Source: Phycisphaerales bacterium
Lineage (GTDB): Bacteria > Planctomycetota > Phycisphaerae > Phycisphaerales > SM1A02
Assembly (NCBI GenBank): GCA_029260575.1
Contig: JAJDDB010000013.1
Span: forward strand, 1 to 42,587
Length of the DNA stretch: 42,587 nucleotides
Direction of reading: 5' to 3'
Shown: in pieces, positions 24,398 to 32,514 of the stretch
Numbering within the stretch: position 1 is the stretch's first letter
Layout: every line of letters begins with the position of its first letter
The notes under the pieces: generated by a model
Database searches by the model: none
Told to the model about the DNA's origin: nothing
What the model saw: only the letters and a program-made list of their open reading frames with translations
Position numbers and translations under genes: made by a program

Positions 24398-24646
24398 ATG
24401 TCCTGCCTTCACTGCACCAGCGAGAACCACCTCGCCGCCTCCTGCCCCTTCAAGTCGGGCAATGGCGGCCCATACGTGTCCCTGGACGCTACCCCGAACC
24501 GGGTGTCCGCTTACCACGGCGAGAACCGATTCGAGAAGCAGGTAGCCACCACGGACCGCAACGCCTACCAGACGATGGTGCGTGCCGGTCGGACCCCTGA
24601 CGGGATACGAGGCGCCGCCTCCGTACTCAGGAAGCTGGGCGGCTAG
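24398..24646 (+). CDS. Small protein with CCHC zinc-knuckle motif
   Basis: 82 aa starting at ATG 24398, behind CGGAGGT. The N-terminus is MSCLHCTSENHLAASC, an exact Cx2Cx4Hx4C spacing (C3, C6, H11, C16), as in retroviral-type zinc knuckles. The rest is charged, with RNAYQTMVRAGRTPDGIRGA. It lies between fibre and connector genes, three structural genes downstream of capsid. If the motif binds zinc, the protein may contact nucleic acid during packaging, or use zinc only for stability. Confidence 0.7.
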   Translation: MSCLHCTSENHLAASCPFKSGNGGPYVSLDATPNRVSAYHGENRFEKQVATTDRNAYQTMVRAGRTPDGIRGAASVLRKLGG

Positions 24647-25567
24647 GTGACGACCGTAGCGGATCTCATCTCCGACACCGAGCAACACCTGTTCACCGGC
24701 CAGGGCGAGGAGCTTAACGAGGTCCTGGTTGGCTTCACCTCAGCAACCTCGCCAGCCCGCACCACCATCTCCATGCGTGAGGCTGTGGGATCGCTAGCTG
24801 TGGGAGCACGTCTGGCTATCGGACTGGAAGTCTTCCGGGTCTGGTCGTTTGACGAGGCCGCCAAGACGGTCACCGTGGTGGGGCAGATCGGCGGCAGCCC
24901 GGCATCGACGCACGCCGAGGGCGACCTCGTGACCATCGAGCCCAAGTTCCCCGCCTACCGCACCCTGCGTGCGCTCCAGCAGGAGGTCGCCAGCCTCGGC
25001 GTCCCGTCCCTGGGGATGTGGCGGCCGGCCACCCTCGACCTCACCTCCACAACCCCCGCCGTGGGATACGACCTTGCGGGCGCCATCGACGCAGACATCA
25101 TCAACATTCACCGGGTGCAGTCCCGCCCGACCGACCAGTCCGCACAGAACGACTGGCGGGACGTTCCCGGCTGGCGCTTCCAGCGGGGCCTGCCCTCGGC
25201 ATCGTTCTCCTCCGGCATGGCGGTCTTCATCCCGCAGGGCAACCTCCCGACCGGCAGCCCGGTGCGTGTCATCATGCGCTGCCGCTTCGGCCCCCTGGGT
25301 ACGTCGCTGACTGCGGACGTGGAAGCCGTGACCGGACTCATCGAGTCGGCGCACGACATCCTCTCCCTGGGCGCTGCCCTCCGCCTCTACTCTCCCCGAG
25401 AGTTCAAGCGTGGGTTCACCGAGGCGCAGCCGGAGCCACGGCGCTGGGAAGAAGTGCCCGCAACCGCACAGTCCACCGCATCGAGCTCCATGCGACAGGT
25501 CTACCGCCAGCGGATCACCGAGCACGCCAGCTACCTGAGCACGCTCTACCCGTCCAGGCCCTACTAG
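24647..25567 (+). CDS. Head-tail connector-like protein
   Basis: 306 aa starting at GTG 24647, directly after the upstream TAG. The N-terminal part has beta strands (LNEVLVGFTSATSPARTTIS, LAIGLEVFRVWSF), and the C-terminal part has helices (VEAVTGLIESAHDILSLGAA). No specific family, but proteins of this length and mixed fold between capsid and tail tube genes usually join portal to tail. It is followed within 12 bases by the 612-aa tail protein. Confidence 0.55.
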   Translation: MTTVADLISDTEQHLFTGQGEELNEVLVGFTSATSPARTTISMREAVGSLAVGARLAIGLEVFRVWSFDEAAKTVTVVGQIGGSPASTHAEGDLVTIEPKFPAYRTLRALQQEVASLGVPSLGMWRPATLDLTSTTPAVGYDLAGAIDADIINIHRVQSRPTDQSAQNDWRDVPGWRFQRGLPSASFSSGMAVFIPQGNLPTGSPVRVIMRCRFGPLGTSLTADVEAVTGLIESAHDILSLGAALRLYSPREFKRGFTEAQPEPRRWEEVPATAQSTASSSMRQVYRQRITEHASYLSTLYPSRPY

Positions 25568-25579
25568 AGAGGCTGACAC

Positions 25580-27418
25580 ATGAGCTTCGACCTCGGCTTT
25601 GACCAGCCGTTCACCTCGGGTACGCACGCACGCAGCTACGAGGTGCCTGGCCGCTACACAGCCAGCCTCGACGGCAGGGCGTACATGCTGGACTTGACCA
25701 AGTTCGCCCGCAGATCCTCCCCGATCATCCGCCAGCAGGCGGATTCATCCACCGAGCCGGGCGAGCAGAGCCTCAACCCCAACGACCTGTGGCGGCGCAG
25801 TCAGTCGTCCTGGCATGGGGGAGCGGGGCAGGAGTACCTGGACCTCCAGGACTCCTCCCGCATCCGGTTCGATACCTCCAAGGGGCTGGACCCCTGGACC
25901 AAGGGCTCGCTGTCTCTCCTGAGTGACACGGAGATCGTGGCCGAGCACAGCGGCACATCCACCCTCATAACAGTGGTCGCCGGCGCCCGCCTCTACGTCG
26001 CCTCCGACAAAACCCTGAGCTACACCGAGGACGGCGCCAGCTTCACGACCGTCACCGGCACGGCCGCCTTCACCATCACCACGTTGGCGACGGACGGCTT
26101 CAACGTGTACATCGGGTACGGGGCGGCCAACCCCATCCAGGCCACCAACACCGGGATCTCCACCGCAGCAACCTGGAACTCCGGCGCCGGCGCCACGGCG
26201 TTCACGGCCGACCTCCTGGGCTACGCCAAGAACCGGCTGATGGCCGCCACCGGCAGCACGCTGCTCAACCTCAAGACGAGCGCCGCCAGCACCGACCTGA
26301 CCCCGCTGTTCTTCCCGGCCGCCTGGACCTGGACCGCCTTCACCGAAACCCCCGGCTTCATCCTCGCCGCCGGGTATGTGGGCGACGAGTCCAGCATCTT
26401 CCGCATCACCATCCAGCCGGAGGGCACCGCCCTCACGCAGCCAGTTGCCGCCGCCACGACCCCGGACTCCGAGGTCATCCTGGCGCTGGGCTACTACCTC
26501 GGCTTCGTGCTGCTGGGCACCTCATCCGGCGCCCGCCTGGCCACATGCACCGACAGCGGCGCCATCACCTACGGCCCCCGCATCGACACCGCCGAGGCGG
26601 TCCGCTGCTTCGAGCCGCAGGGCAACCACGTCTGGTTCGGCTGGAGCAACTATGACGGCACGTCCACCGGCCTCGGCCGCATGGACCTGGCCACCTTCAC
26701 CCTGGGCATCCGGCCGGCATACGCCAGCGACCTGATGGTTACCGGGCAGGGCCAGGTCAACTCCGTGTCCACGTTCCTCGACCGCCGGTTCTATGCCGTG
26801 CGGGGGCTGGGGATCGTAGGCGAGGCGGCCGACAAGGTGGCCTCGGGCATGTTCACCACAGGGCAGATGGGCTATGGCCTGACCGACCCCAAGGTGTTCA
26901 GCCACGTTTCCCTGAGACACGAACCGCTGCGTGCGGGCGAGTCCGTCCTTGCCACCATCTCGGTGGACAAGAACGACAGCAGCCTGCCGCTACAGTCCGG
27001 CACGGCAGATACCACCGGCTTCCCGTCAGCACAGGGGACGCTGGGCAACAGGGTGGGCGTGCTGGCGGAAATGACCTACACCCTCAAGCGGGCCACGGTC
27101 ACCTCCCTCGGCCCCCGTATGACCCTGTGGACCGTGCGTGCGTGGCCCGTGCCCCGGCGCTCGGAGGAGATCCTGCTTCCGATCATGCTCCAGGAGCGAG
27201 TCCTGTCCCTGAGCGAGTCCGAGGTCGCCGTGAAGGTGGTCGAGGAGTTCCAGGCCATCAAGGCCCTGGAACGTGAAGGCCGACCCGTCACCCTGCAACT
27301 CGGCAACGAAACGATGCTCGTATTCATCGACGCCGTTGAGCTCAGCAACACCTCAATGGTGCGCAAGAAGGATGGCCTCCAGGGGCTATGCACCGTGCTC
27401 GTCCGGCGCTTCGAGTAG
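25580..27418 (+). CDS. Large beta-rich tail (nozzle/tube) protein
   Basis: 612 aa starting at ATG 25580, with AGAGAGG upstream. Residues about 105-420 are a series of short beta repeats of the type TLSYTEDGASFTTVTGTAAF, TLATDGFNVYIGYGAANPIQ, and later QGNHVWFGWSNYDGTSTGLG, which look like propeller blades. The C-terminal 120 residues (MLQERVLSLSESEVAVKVVE, GLCTVLVRRFE) form a separate domain. It probably forms the tail body of a short-tailed virion; the assignment is from position and fold style only. Confidence 0.6.
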   Translation: MSFDLGFDQPFTSGTHARSYEVPGRYTASLDGRAYMLDLTKFARRSSPIIRQQADSSTEPGEQSLNPNDLWRRSQSSWHGGAGQEYLDLQDSSRIRFDTSKGLDPWTKGSLSLLSDTEIVAEHSGTSTLITVVAGARLYVASDKTLSYTEDGASFTTVTGTAAFTITTLATDGFNVYIGYGAANPIQATNTGISTAATWNSGAGATAFTADLLGYAKNRLMAATGSTLLNLKTSAASTDLTPLFFPAAWTWTAFTETPGFILAAGYVGDESSIFRITIQPEGTALTQPVAAATTPDSEVILALGYYLGFVLLGTSSGARLATCTDSGAITYGPRIDTAEAVRCFEPQGNHVWFGWSNYDGTSTGLGRMDLATFTLGIRPAYASDLMVTGQGQVNSVSTFLDRRFYAVRGLGIVGEAADKVASGMFTTGQMGYGLTDPKVFSHVSLRHEPLRAGESVLATISVDKNDSSLPLQSGTADTTGFPSAQGTLGNRVGVLAEMTYTLKRATVTSLGPRMTLWTVRAWPVPRRSEEILLPIMLQERVLSLSESEVAVKVVEEFQAIKALEREGRPVTLQLGNETMLVFIDAVELSNTSMVRKKDGLQGLCTVLVRRFE

Positions 27419-27445
27419 GCCCGACCTAACCCAAGGAGTCAGCTA

Positions 27446-28600
27446 ATGACAGTCCTTAGAACCGAACACTCGGGGATCGCCGGGCTCACCACCCTGGCGT
27501 CAGACATCACGGCGGGCGCCCTAGCGTTCACCGTCGCAACGGGCGGAGGCACCGGCTACCCGACCGGCGCCGTCGCCAACTTCCTGGTCACGCTCGACCG
27601 GGACGTTGCAGGCAAGGAGGAGAAGATCCTCTGCTCCGGCCGCACCGGAGACTCGTTCACGGTGGCGGCATCTGGCCGAGGCAAGGACCAGACCTCCGCC
27701 GTGTCGCACACCACCGGGGGCCAGGTCGAGCACACGATCTCGGCCTACGAGTATGACGACATGAACAAGCACCTGGCCGACATAAACGTGGACGACCACA
27801 CCCAGTACCTGAACAACGCCCGCCACGATGTCAGCGGCAGGCACGGGTTCGGGGCAGCACTGGCAGCACCAGGCGTCCCGGCCAACGTGACCAAGGCAGC
27901 GGCGGCAGCAGGCACCGCAGCGGAGGCAGCACGAGCCGACCACAAGCATGACGTGGCGACCGATGTACCGGCGGATGTGACCAAGGCAGCGGCGGCGGAA
28001 GGAACCTCCACATCGCTGGCCAGGTCGGACCACAAGCACGATATCTCGACGGCGGCGCCCTCAGATGTCACTAAGGCTACGGCAGCCGAGGGCACCGCCA
28101 CATCGCTGTCCAGGTCGGACCACAAGCATGACATCTCGACGGCGGCGCCCGGATTGCCACTTATGTCGGACGCAGCCGCCGAGGGTAGCGCCGCTTCGTT
28201 GGCCAGGTCGGACCACAAGCACGGCAGGAACATCGCCAGCGACTCAGTGTTCGACGGAGAGGCCAGGACGCTGACCACCTACGGCGACCTGGCAACCGCT
28301 GGCCCGTCCGTTTCCATAACTACGGGAGAGTCCGCACTCGTCCACCTCAGCGCCAACCTGGGGGGGACTGTGGGCAGTCTTCCTATAGCGGCTGTAAAGG
28401 TTAGCGGCGCCACCACCCGAGCGGCGTCGGAAGATGAGGCGATCGCCATCTACGTGGCGTCGGCGTCGGCCGGAGTGTCGCTGGGACGCACCATAAGGAT
28501 CACCGGCCTTACGCCAGGAATCAACACCTTCACCCTGGTCTACCGCTCGGCGGTAGGGTCGTCACAGTTCGCCCACCGCCACCTAGTGGTGGAGGCGTAA
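27446..28600 (+). CDS. Tail fibre with DHKH repeats
   Basis: 384 aa starting at ATG 27446, with AAGGAG ten bases upstream. After an N-terminal virion-binding domain (to about 120) come four copies of a roughly 30-residue unit centred on ARSDHKHDISTAAP, with DHKH encoded near 27939, 28029, 28119 and 28210. ARSDH(K/V/T)H motifs are common in trimeric phage fibre shafts, where the histidines may bind metal. The C-terminal 130 residues are beta-rich (SITTGESALVHLSANLGG, SAVGSSQFAHRHLVVEA) and probably form the receptor-binding tip. Confidence 0.75.
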   Translation: MTVLRTEHSGIAGLTTLASDITAGALAFTVATGGGTGYPTGAVANFLVTLDRDVAGKEEKILCSGRTGDSFTVAASGRGKDQTSAVSHTTGGQVEHTISAYEYDDMNKHLADINVDDHTQYLNNARHDVSGRHGFGAALAAPGVPANVTKAAAAAGTAAEAARADHKHDVATDVPADVTKAAAAEGTSTSLARSDHKHDISTAAPSDVTKATAAEGTATSLSRSDHKHDISTAAPGLPLMSDAAAEGSAASLARSDHKHGRNIASDSVFDGEARTLTTYGDLATAGPSVSITTGESALVHLSANLGGTVGSLPIAAVKVSGATTRAASEDEAIAIYVASASAGVSLGRTIRITGLTPGINTFTLVYRSAVGSSQFAHRHLVVEA

Positions 28601-28601
28601 A

Positions 28602-28880
28602 GTGACCGACGACCCTACCGCCTTCACCGTAAAGGAAATGGTGATCCGGGTGTTGTGGAAGCTGGACCAGCTTGACGACAAGCTGGAGCTCAAAGCCAAC
28701 ACCTCCGACATGCAGGACCACGGACTGAAGGTGGCGGAGCAACTGCGTGAGCATGGCGTGAGACTCACTGTCCTGGAATCTGACCGCATCAGCCGCAAGG
28801 CGGTGTTGGCAGCGGGCGCCGGGCTAATCACGTTAGTCCCCGCACTCAGCCTACTGCTGAACATGCTCGGCGTTTACTAG
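28602..28880 (+). CDS. Holin-like protein (XhlA type)
   Basis: 92 aa starting at GTG 28602, one base after the fibre stop. Residues 10-65 form a charged amphipathic coiled coil (VIRVLWKLDQLDDKLELKAN, QLREHGVRLTVLESD), and residues 68-90 form one hydrophobic segment (AVLAAGAGLITLVPALSLLL). This layout matches XhlA-like holins. It ends the tail gene block before a strong terminator, some 8 kb away from the endolysin, so a structural role cannot be excluded. Confidence 0.6.
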   Translation: MTDDPTAFTVKEMVIRVLWKLDQLDDKLELKANTSDMQDHGLKVAEQLREHGVRLTVLESDRISRKAVLAAGAGLITLVPALSLLLNMLGVY

Positions 28881-28898
28881 CCCCGCAAACCCACAACG

Positions 28899-28930
28899 AA
28901 AAGGGAGCCTCCCGCAAGAGGCTCCCTTTT
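28899..28930 (+). terminator. Terminator of the structural operon
   Basis: A 13-bp perfect stem (28899-28911 with 28918-28930) has a six-base loop and a 3' arm ending CCCTTTT. It closes the late gene block. Confidence 0.9.
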
Positions 28931-28951
28931 CTATGCCCAATCCAGCCAAGC

Positions 28952-28988
28952 GTGACGGACATCCTCGCCTGGACCAATAGTAGAAGCA
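28952..28988 (+). promoter_or_regulatory. GTGACGGACAT element before the replication operon
   Basis: GTGACGGACAT (28952-28962) followed by CCTCGCCTGG. CAATAG lies 17 bases after GTGACG. It shares 19 contiguous bases with the copy in front of the methyltransferase. It lies between the late terminator and the metallophosphoesterase gene, so it most likely starts the replication transcript. Confidence 0.6.
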
Positions 28989-29010
28989 CTTGAAGAAGGG
29001 ACCGCAGCAC

Positions 29011-29829
29011 ATGGCACCCCAACCCCGAGACTACAAGGCCGAATGGCAGCAGCGCAAGTTCAACCTCAAGGCTCAGTACCCCGCCACCCCTGTCGTAGAT
29101 ATGGAGACTTACGAGGAGTGGACCGACCAGGATCTGGTCAAGGTCGCAGAGATCGAAGTCATCCCCCCCGCACTCTGGGTGTTCTCCGACACGCATGTCG
29201 GCGCCAAGACGTTCGACCACGCCAAGTTCAAGCAGCACAAGCAGATAGCCATAGACGCCGGAGCGGTCGCCCTGTTCGCCGGCGACGCCATCGAGTGCGT
29301 CACCACCGGCAGCCAGGTCGCTGAGATGGGGGCCATGTTCGAGCAGTACCTCCCCGAGGACACCCACCCGCTCAACTGGCAGACCGAGGCGTTCCTCAAG
29401 TACTGCGAGGGCATCAAGATTGAGGCGATGGTCGAGGGCAACCACGAGGCCCGCCTCAGCCGCAAGGGTTACAACCCGATCTGGGAAATGTGCCGGCGCA
29501 CCGACTCCGCATACCTCGGAGTGCTGGGCGTTGTGCTGTGCGGCAAAGCCTCCTACCTCATGTCGCACGGTGAGGGCGGCGGCCAGCGGCACCACCAGCT
29601 ACGGATGCGTGACTTCCCTGGACACGATGTCTACCTCGGCGGCCACGACCACATGCTCAGCGTGACGATGGCCAACGAGGGCCAGTCGCACATCCGCACC
29701 GGGAACTACCTCGGGCGGGCCAGCTACTCGCTGCGGCAGCAGTACTCCGGCATCGCCGCCCCGACCGGCTCCGTGCTGCTGCACCTCAACGATGACGGCA
29801 CCGTGGCTAGCGAGCAGATCCTGCGCTAG
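29011..29829 (+). CDS. Calcineurin-like metallophosphoesterase
   Basis: 272 aa starting at ATG 29011, with AAGGG ten bases upstream; an in-frame TTG at 28990 is an alternative start. The metal-binding series is complete: FSDTHVG (D60, H62), FAGDAIE (D92), VEGNHEAR (N144, H145), MSHGEG (H186) and GGHDH (H212, H214). This order matches Mre11/SbcD-type and phage DNA phosphoesterases. It is the first gene of the replication unit, ahead of a structured RNA and the DNA polymerase, so a role in DNA end processing is likely but unproven. Confidence 0.88.
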   Translation: MAPQPRDYKAEWQQRKFNLKAQYPATPVVDMETYEEWTDQDLVKVAEIEVIPPALWVFSDTHVGAKTFDHAKFKQHKQIAIDAGAVALFAGDAIECVTTGSQVAEMGAMFEQYLPEDTHPLNWQTEAFLKYCEGIKIEAMVEGNHEARLSRKGYNPIWEMCRRTDSAYLGVLGVVLCGKASYLMSHGEGGGQRHHQLRMRDFPGHDVYLGGHDHMLSVTMANEGQSHIRTGNYLGRASYSLRQQYSGIAAPTGSVLLHLNDDGTVASEQILR

Positions 29830-29840
29830 CCGTTCAATTT

Positions 29841-29975
29841 CTCCGCCAGCCCCTTGACCTTAAGGCAGGCCGGGGCTGGTGGAGATCCAACCTGCTGCGA
29901 CGTGGGCCTGTAAGCGGGCCGGAACGATCCCTGCATTAGCACATCACCGTGGGGGACGCCCCACCGTCGCAGCAG
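29841..29975 (+). ncRNA. Candidate structured RNA before the DNA polymerase gene
   Basis: Two folds lie in the 171-base gap. The first is a 13-bp stem with one G-U (29841-29853 with 29872-29884) closing an 18-base loop that contains CCTTAAGG. The second is a multibranch fold: P1 of 11 bp (29892-29902 with 29965-29975) encloses P2, a 6-bp stem 29905-29910/29915-29920 with loop TAAG, and P3, a 6-bp stem 29949-29954/29959-29964 with loop GACG that abuts P1. No T-run follows. The arrangement looks like a riboswitch or protein-binding leader controlling the polymerase, or a separate small RNA. Confidence 0.6.
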
Positions 29976-30000
29976 TTCACTCACCCTAGAGGAGGCCCGG

Positions 30001-30075
30001 ATGGTTAACAACACCGTGGGCGGAGTTGAGCGAGCGGACTTGGAGGTGGTGCTGGCGTGGATTTCCCGAGGCTAG
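30001..30075 (+). CDS. 24-residue leader-like ORF overlapping the polymerase start
   Basis: ATG 30001 with GAGGAGG seven bases upstream encodes MVNNTVGGVERADLEVVLAW plus four residues. It ends at TAG 30073-30075, 18 bases inside the polymerase gene, so it may serve translational coupling. It directly follows the folded RNA, which adds to the case for a regulated leader. Confidence 0.5.
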   Translation: MVNNTVGGVERADLEVVLAWISRG

Positions 30076-31934
30076 TACCCCACAATCTGTATAGCTTTGA
30101 CTCCGAGTACTGGGGTCCAGTAGGTTTTTACATGGGCGTGCTGACCCACCCCCGCTGCGAGGACACCGCCGCCGGCCCGACATACACAGTTTTCGCCACC
30201 GCCGCCGAGGCCCGTGCCTTCTTCAGCTACCACCCCGAGATCGAGCACGTCGCCCTGGCCAGCCCCCGAGCCGACTTCGAGGCGTGGTCCTACAAGGCCG
30301 CCGGATACAACGGCTGGTACTACCCCGAGCACATCCAAGTCTGGAACACCACCGCCCTGCACTGGCTGGAGGACGAGAACGACGACCACAAGCTAGACGC
30401 TACCTGCAAGAAGTTCCTCGGCTACGACATGTGCAAGCCGATCCACATGGTCAACGGCGAGCCCTGGTTCCTGCACCTCGACGGCCGGGACACCCTGCTG
30501 TGGGAGGCGGACCAAGCGGAGGTTCTGGAGTACTGCAAGATCGACTCCAGCAAGACCCGTGACTGCGTCAAGCCCATCTGGGACCGCCTCGAACTCGGCG
30601 CCCGCAAGTGGTACTGGGAGGTCGAGGCAGAGATCGACCGCATCGTATTCCAGATGCGTGCCCGTGGCGTCGCCATCGACATGCCGCTGCTTGACGAGTA
30701 CACCGAGCAATGCCGGGTCGAGCGTGAGGACAAGATGACGGCTCTGTACGAGCTCGTCGGGTACGAGTTCAACCTGAGCTCATCCTCCCCGCAGACCGGA
30801 TACGTCCTGTTCGAGGAGTCTTGGGAGGTCTTCGAGCGGGGCGCCGTTGGCTTCTACAAGAACGGCAAGGTCAAGTACGGCAAGATCCCGACGCTCCGCA
30901 AGGGCTTCGGGCTCGCCGGCGGCAGCCTCACTCCCAAGTCCGGCAAGTGGAAGACCAACGCCGAAACGCTGGAGGAGCTAGCCGGCGACCACCCCGTCAT
31001 TGATGCGCTCCTGGAGTACCGGGAGTGGGACAAGATTTACTCCACCTACCTCCGAGGCATGAAGCGGTTCATAGACGAGCACGGCCGCCTGCGTGGGTAC
31101 TTCAACCCCATCGGCACGGTGACCGGGCGGTTCTCAAGCAGCGGCCCGAACCTCCAGAACTACCCCAAGCAGGGGATATGGGGGAAGCGGCTGCGGAACC
31201 TGTTCATAGCGGCGCCAGGCAAGCTGCTGGTAGTAGCTGACCAGGCGCAGGTCGAGATGCGGATTACCGCCGCCTTCTCCGACTGCGCCGCCCTGATCGA
31301 ATCGTTCGCCGCCGGCATCGACATCCACATCACCAACGCCACCCTCGCAGGGCTGGAGCAGGACGAGCACGGCCAGCTTGTTGGGGCCGGAGGAATCCTG
31401 CGGAATTTTAGCTTCCGTGACGGCGGCAAGAAGATCGGTTACTCCCTGCTGTACGGCCAGGGTCCCGAGAAGCTGGGCAAGGCCATCGGCAAGAACAAGT
31501 GGCAGGCCGAGGCGGTGTTGAACACCTACTTCAGCAACGTCCCCGAGCTCGACGAGTTCATGGATTCGCTGGTCGAGATGGCCTACAGGAACGGTTACGT
31601 CCGCACGCTGGGCGGCCGGAAGCGGCGCCTCCCCGGCCTGGCCTCCTACAAGAAGACAGAGCAATGGCGGGCGGAGCGGCAGGCGGTCAACACCAAGATC
31701 CAGGGTTCGGCAGCCGACATCGTGAAGCTTTGGATGCTCGAATGCCGCCACCTCCCGCTGATCCTCACCGTCCACGACGAACTGGTCGCTGAGGTTGACG
31801 AGGCAGACGCCGAGTGGGCCTGCCAGGAACTGATTGACGGGATGGCCAGAGCGGTCGCCCGACTCGCACCGGACGGCATTGGCGTGGAACTTATTTGTGA
31901 CCCGTCCGCCGTCCAGAAATGGGGAGCCAAATGA
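30057..31934 (+). CDS. polA: Family A DNA polymerase with 3'-5' exonuclease domain
   Basis: 625 aa starting at GTG 30057, with GGAGG about 12 bases upstream. The exonuclease domain has SFDSEYWG (D15, E17), ASPRADFEAW (D73) and EYCKIDSSKT (Y159, D163). Polymerase motif A is VVADQAQVEMR (D395). Motif B is RDGGKKIGYSLLYGQG (R454, K459, Y462), with tyrosine where E. coli Pol I has Phe762, as in T7 polymerase. Motif C is TVHDELVAEV (D574). No 5' nuclease domain is present. This is the replicative phage polymerase, working with the prim-pol/helicase encoded leftward at 3494-5383. Confidence 0.95.
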   Translation: MDFPRLVPHNLYSFDSEYWGPVGFYMGVLTHPRCEDTAAGPTYTVFATAAEARAFFSYHPEIEHVALASPRADFEAWSYKAAGYNGWYYPEHIQVWNTTALHWLEDENDDHKLDATCKKFLGYDMCKPIHMVNGEPWFLHLDGRDTLLWEADQAEVLEYCKIDSSKTRDCVKPIWDRLELGARKWYWEVEAEIDRIVFQMRARGVAIDMPLLDEYTEQCRVEREDKMTALYELVGYEFNLSSSSPQTGYVLFEESWEVFERGAVGFYKNGKVKYGKIPTLRKGFGLAGGSLTPKSGKWKTNAETLEELAGDHPVIDALLEYREWDKIYSTYLRGMKRFIDEHGRLRGYFNPIGTVTGRFSSSGPNLQNYPKQGIWGKRLRNLFIAAPGKLLVVADQAQVEMRITAAFSDCAALIESFAAGIDIHITNATLAGLEQDEHGQLVGAGGILRNFSFRDGGKKIGYSLLYGQGPEKLGKAIGKNKWQAEAVLNTYFSNVPELDEFMDSLVEMAYRNGYVRTLGGRKRRLPGLASYKKTEQWRAERQAVNTKIQGSAADIVKLWMLECRHLPLILTVHDELVAEVDEADAEWACQELIDGMARAVARLAPDGIGVELICDPSAVQKWGAK

Positions 31935-32035
31935 TCCGAAGCATATCCACCGAGATGGCCTGCTTTTACTGCGTGATGCTGCTCCTCGGCCTGACCGGCG
32001 GCAGCTACATCATCGGCTACCTGTTCTCGATGTGA
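31931..32035 (+). CDS. 34-residue membrane peptide
   Basis: ATG 31931 overlaps the polymerase stop (ATGA). After MIRSISTEMACF comes a hydrophobic stretch YCVMLLLGLTGGSYIIGYLF, probably one membrane span. The next gene begins at GTG 32032, overlapping its stop. The coupled overlaps on both sides support a real gene. Function unknown. Confidence 0.6.
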   Translation: MIRSISTEMACFYCVMLLLGLTGGSYIIGYLFSM

Positions 32036-32340
32036 GTGCCAAGTCAAAGCCCAAGAAGGGCGCAGCCAAGCCAAAGCACCCCAACCGGGTGCCCTATCCG
32101 GGGAGCAAGCTAATGGGATTCGTTCAGATGGTTCACGAGAACGACCCGCCCCCCGGCACCGCCGTCCGGGTCAAGGGCGAGCAAGGCACCTTCGTCGTCA
32201 TCGACTACTGGCATGGCGGCTCACGTGGCAACTATGCGGCGCATTGCCGCTCGACCAACAACAAAGTCCAAGGCAGCCGCTTCTTCAGGCGGGAGGCCCT
32301 TAAACCTGTGAAGGCCAAGCGGCCGAAACCCGTGGAATAG
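32032..32340 (+). CDS. Small basic hypothetical protein
   Basis: 102 aa from GTG 32032 (GTGA overlap). It has a Lys/Pro-rich N-terminus (SAKSKPKKGAAKPKHPNRVP), then a compact part with GTAVRVKGEQGTFVVIDYWH that suggests an SH3-like beta barrel, and a basic end. No family recognised. Composition and place in the replication unit fit a nucleic-acid-binding protein. Confidence 0.65.
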   Translation: MSAKSKPKKGAAKPKHPNRVPYPGSKLMGFVQMVHENDPPPGTAVRVKGEQGTFVVIDYWHGGSRGNYAAHCRSTNNKVQGSRFFRREALKPVKAKRPKPVE

Positions 32341-32350
32341 GAGTTGTGAA

Positions 32351-32512
32351 GTGACCTACCTGCTGAGTATGTGCGAATGTTTGACCCCTCAGCCCATCAG
32401 CCGCCTGGTGTACCGACGCAACGGACGGAGCCGGTACGTGCGGCCTACTGGCTACACCGTGCCTCTCTACCGCGCCGACATCTTCTCCACCGAACTCGAC
32501 TGGAGGGCGTAG
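32351..32512 (+). CDS. Small hypothetical protein
   Basis: 53 aa from GTG 32351, with AGGAG seven bases upstream. The sequence has basic and aromatic residues (ISRLVYRRNGRSRYVRPTGY) and resembles a short beta hairpin protein. The next start is two bases after its stop. No family known. Confidence 0.6.
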   Translation: MTYLLSMCECLTPQPISRLVYRRNGRSRYVRPTGYTVPLYRADIFSTELDWRA

Positions 32513-32514
32513 CC

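Noticed and set aside
27930-28230. CRISPR-like array in the repeated DNA
   Set aside because: The repeats are in-frame codons for the DHKH units of a tail fibre; spacing and divergence do not fit CRISPR.
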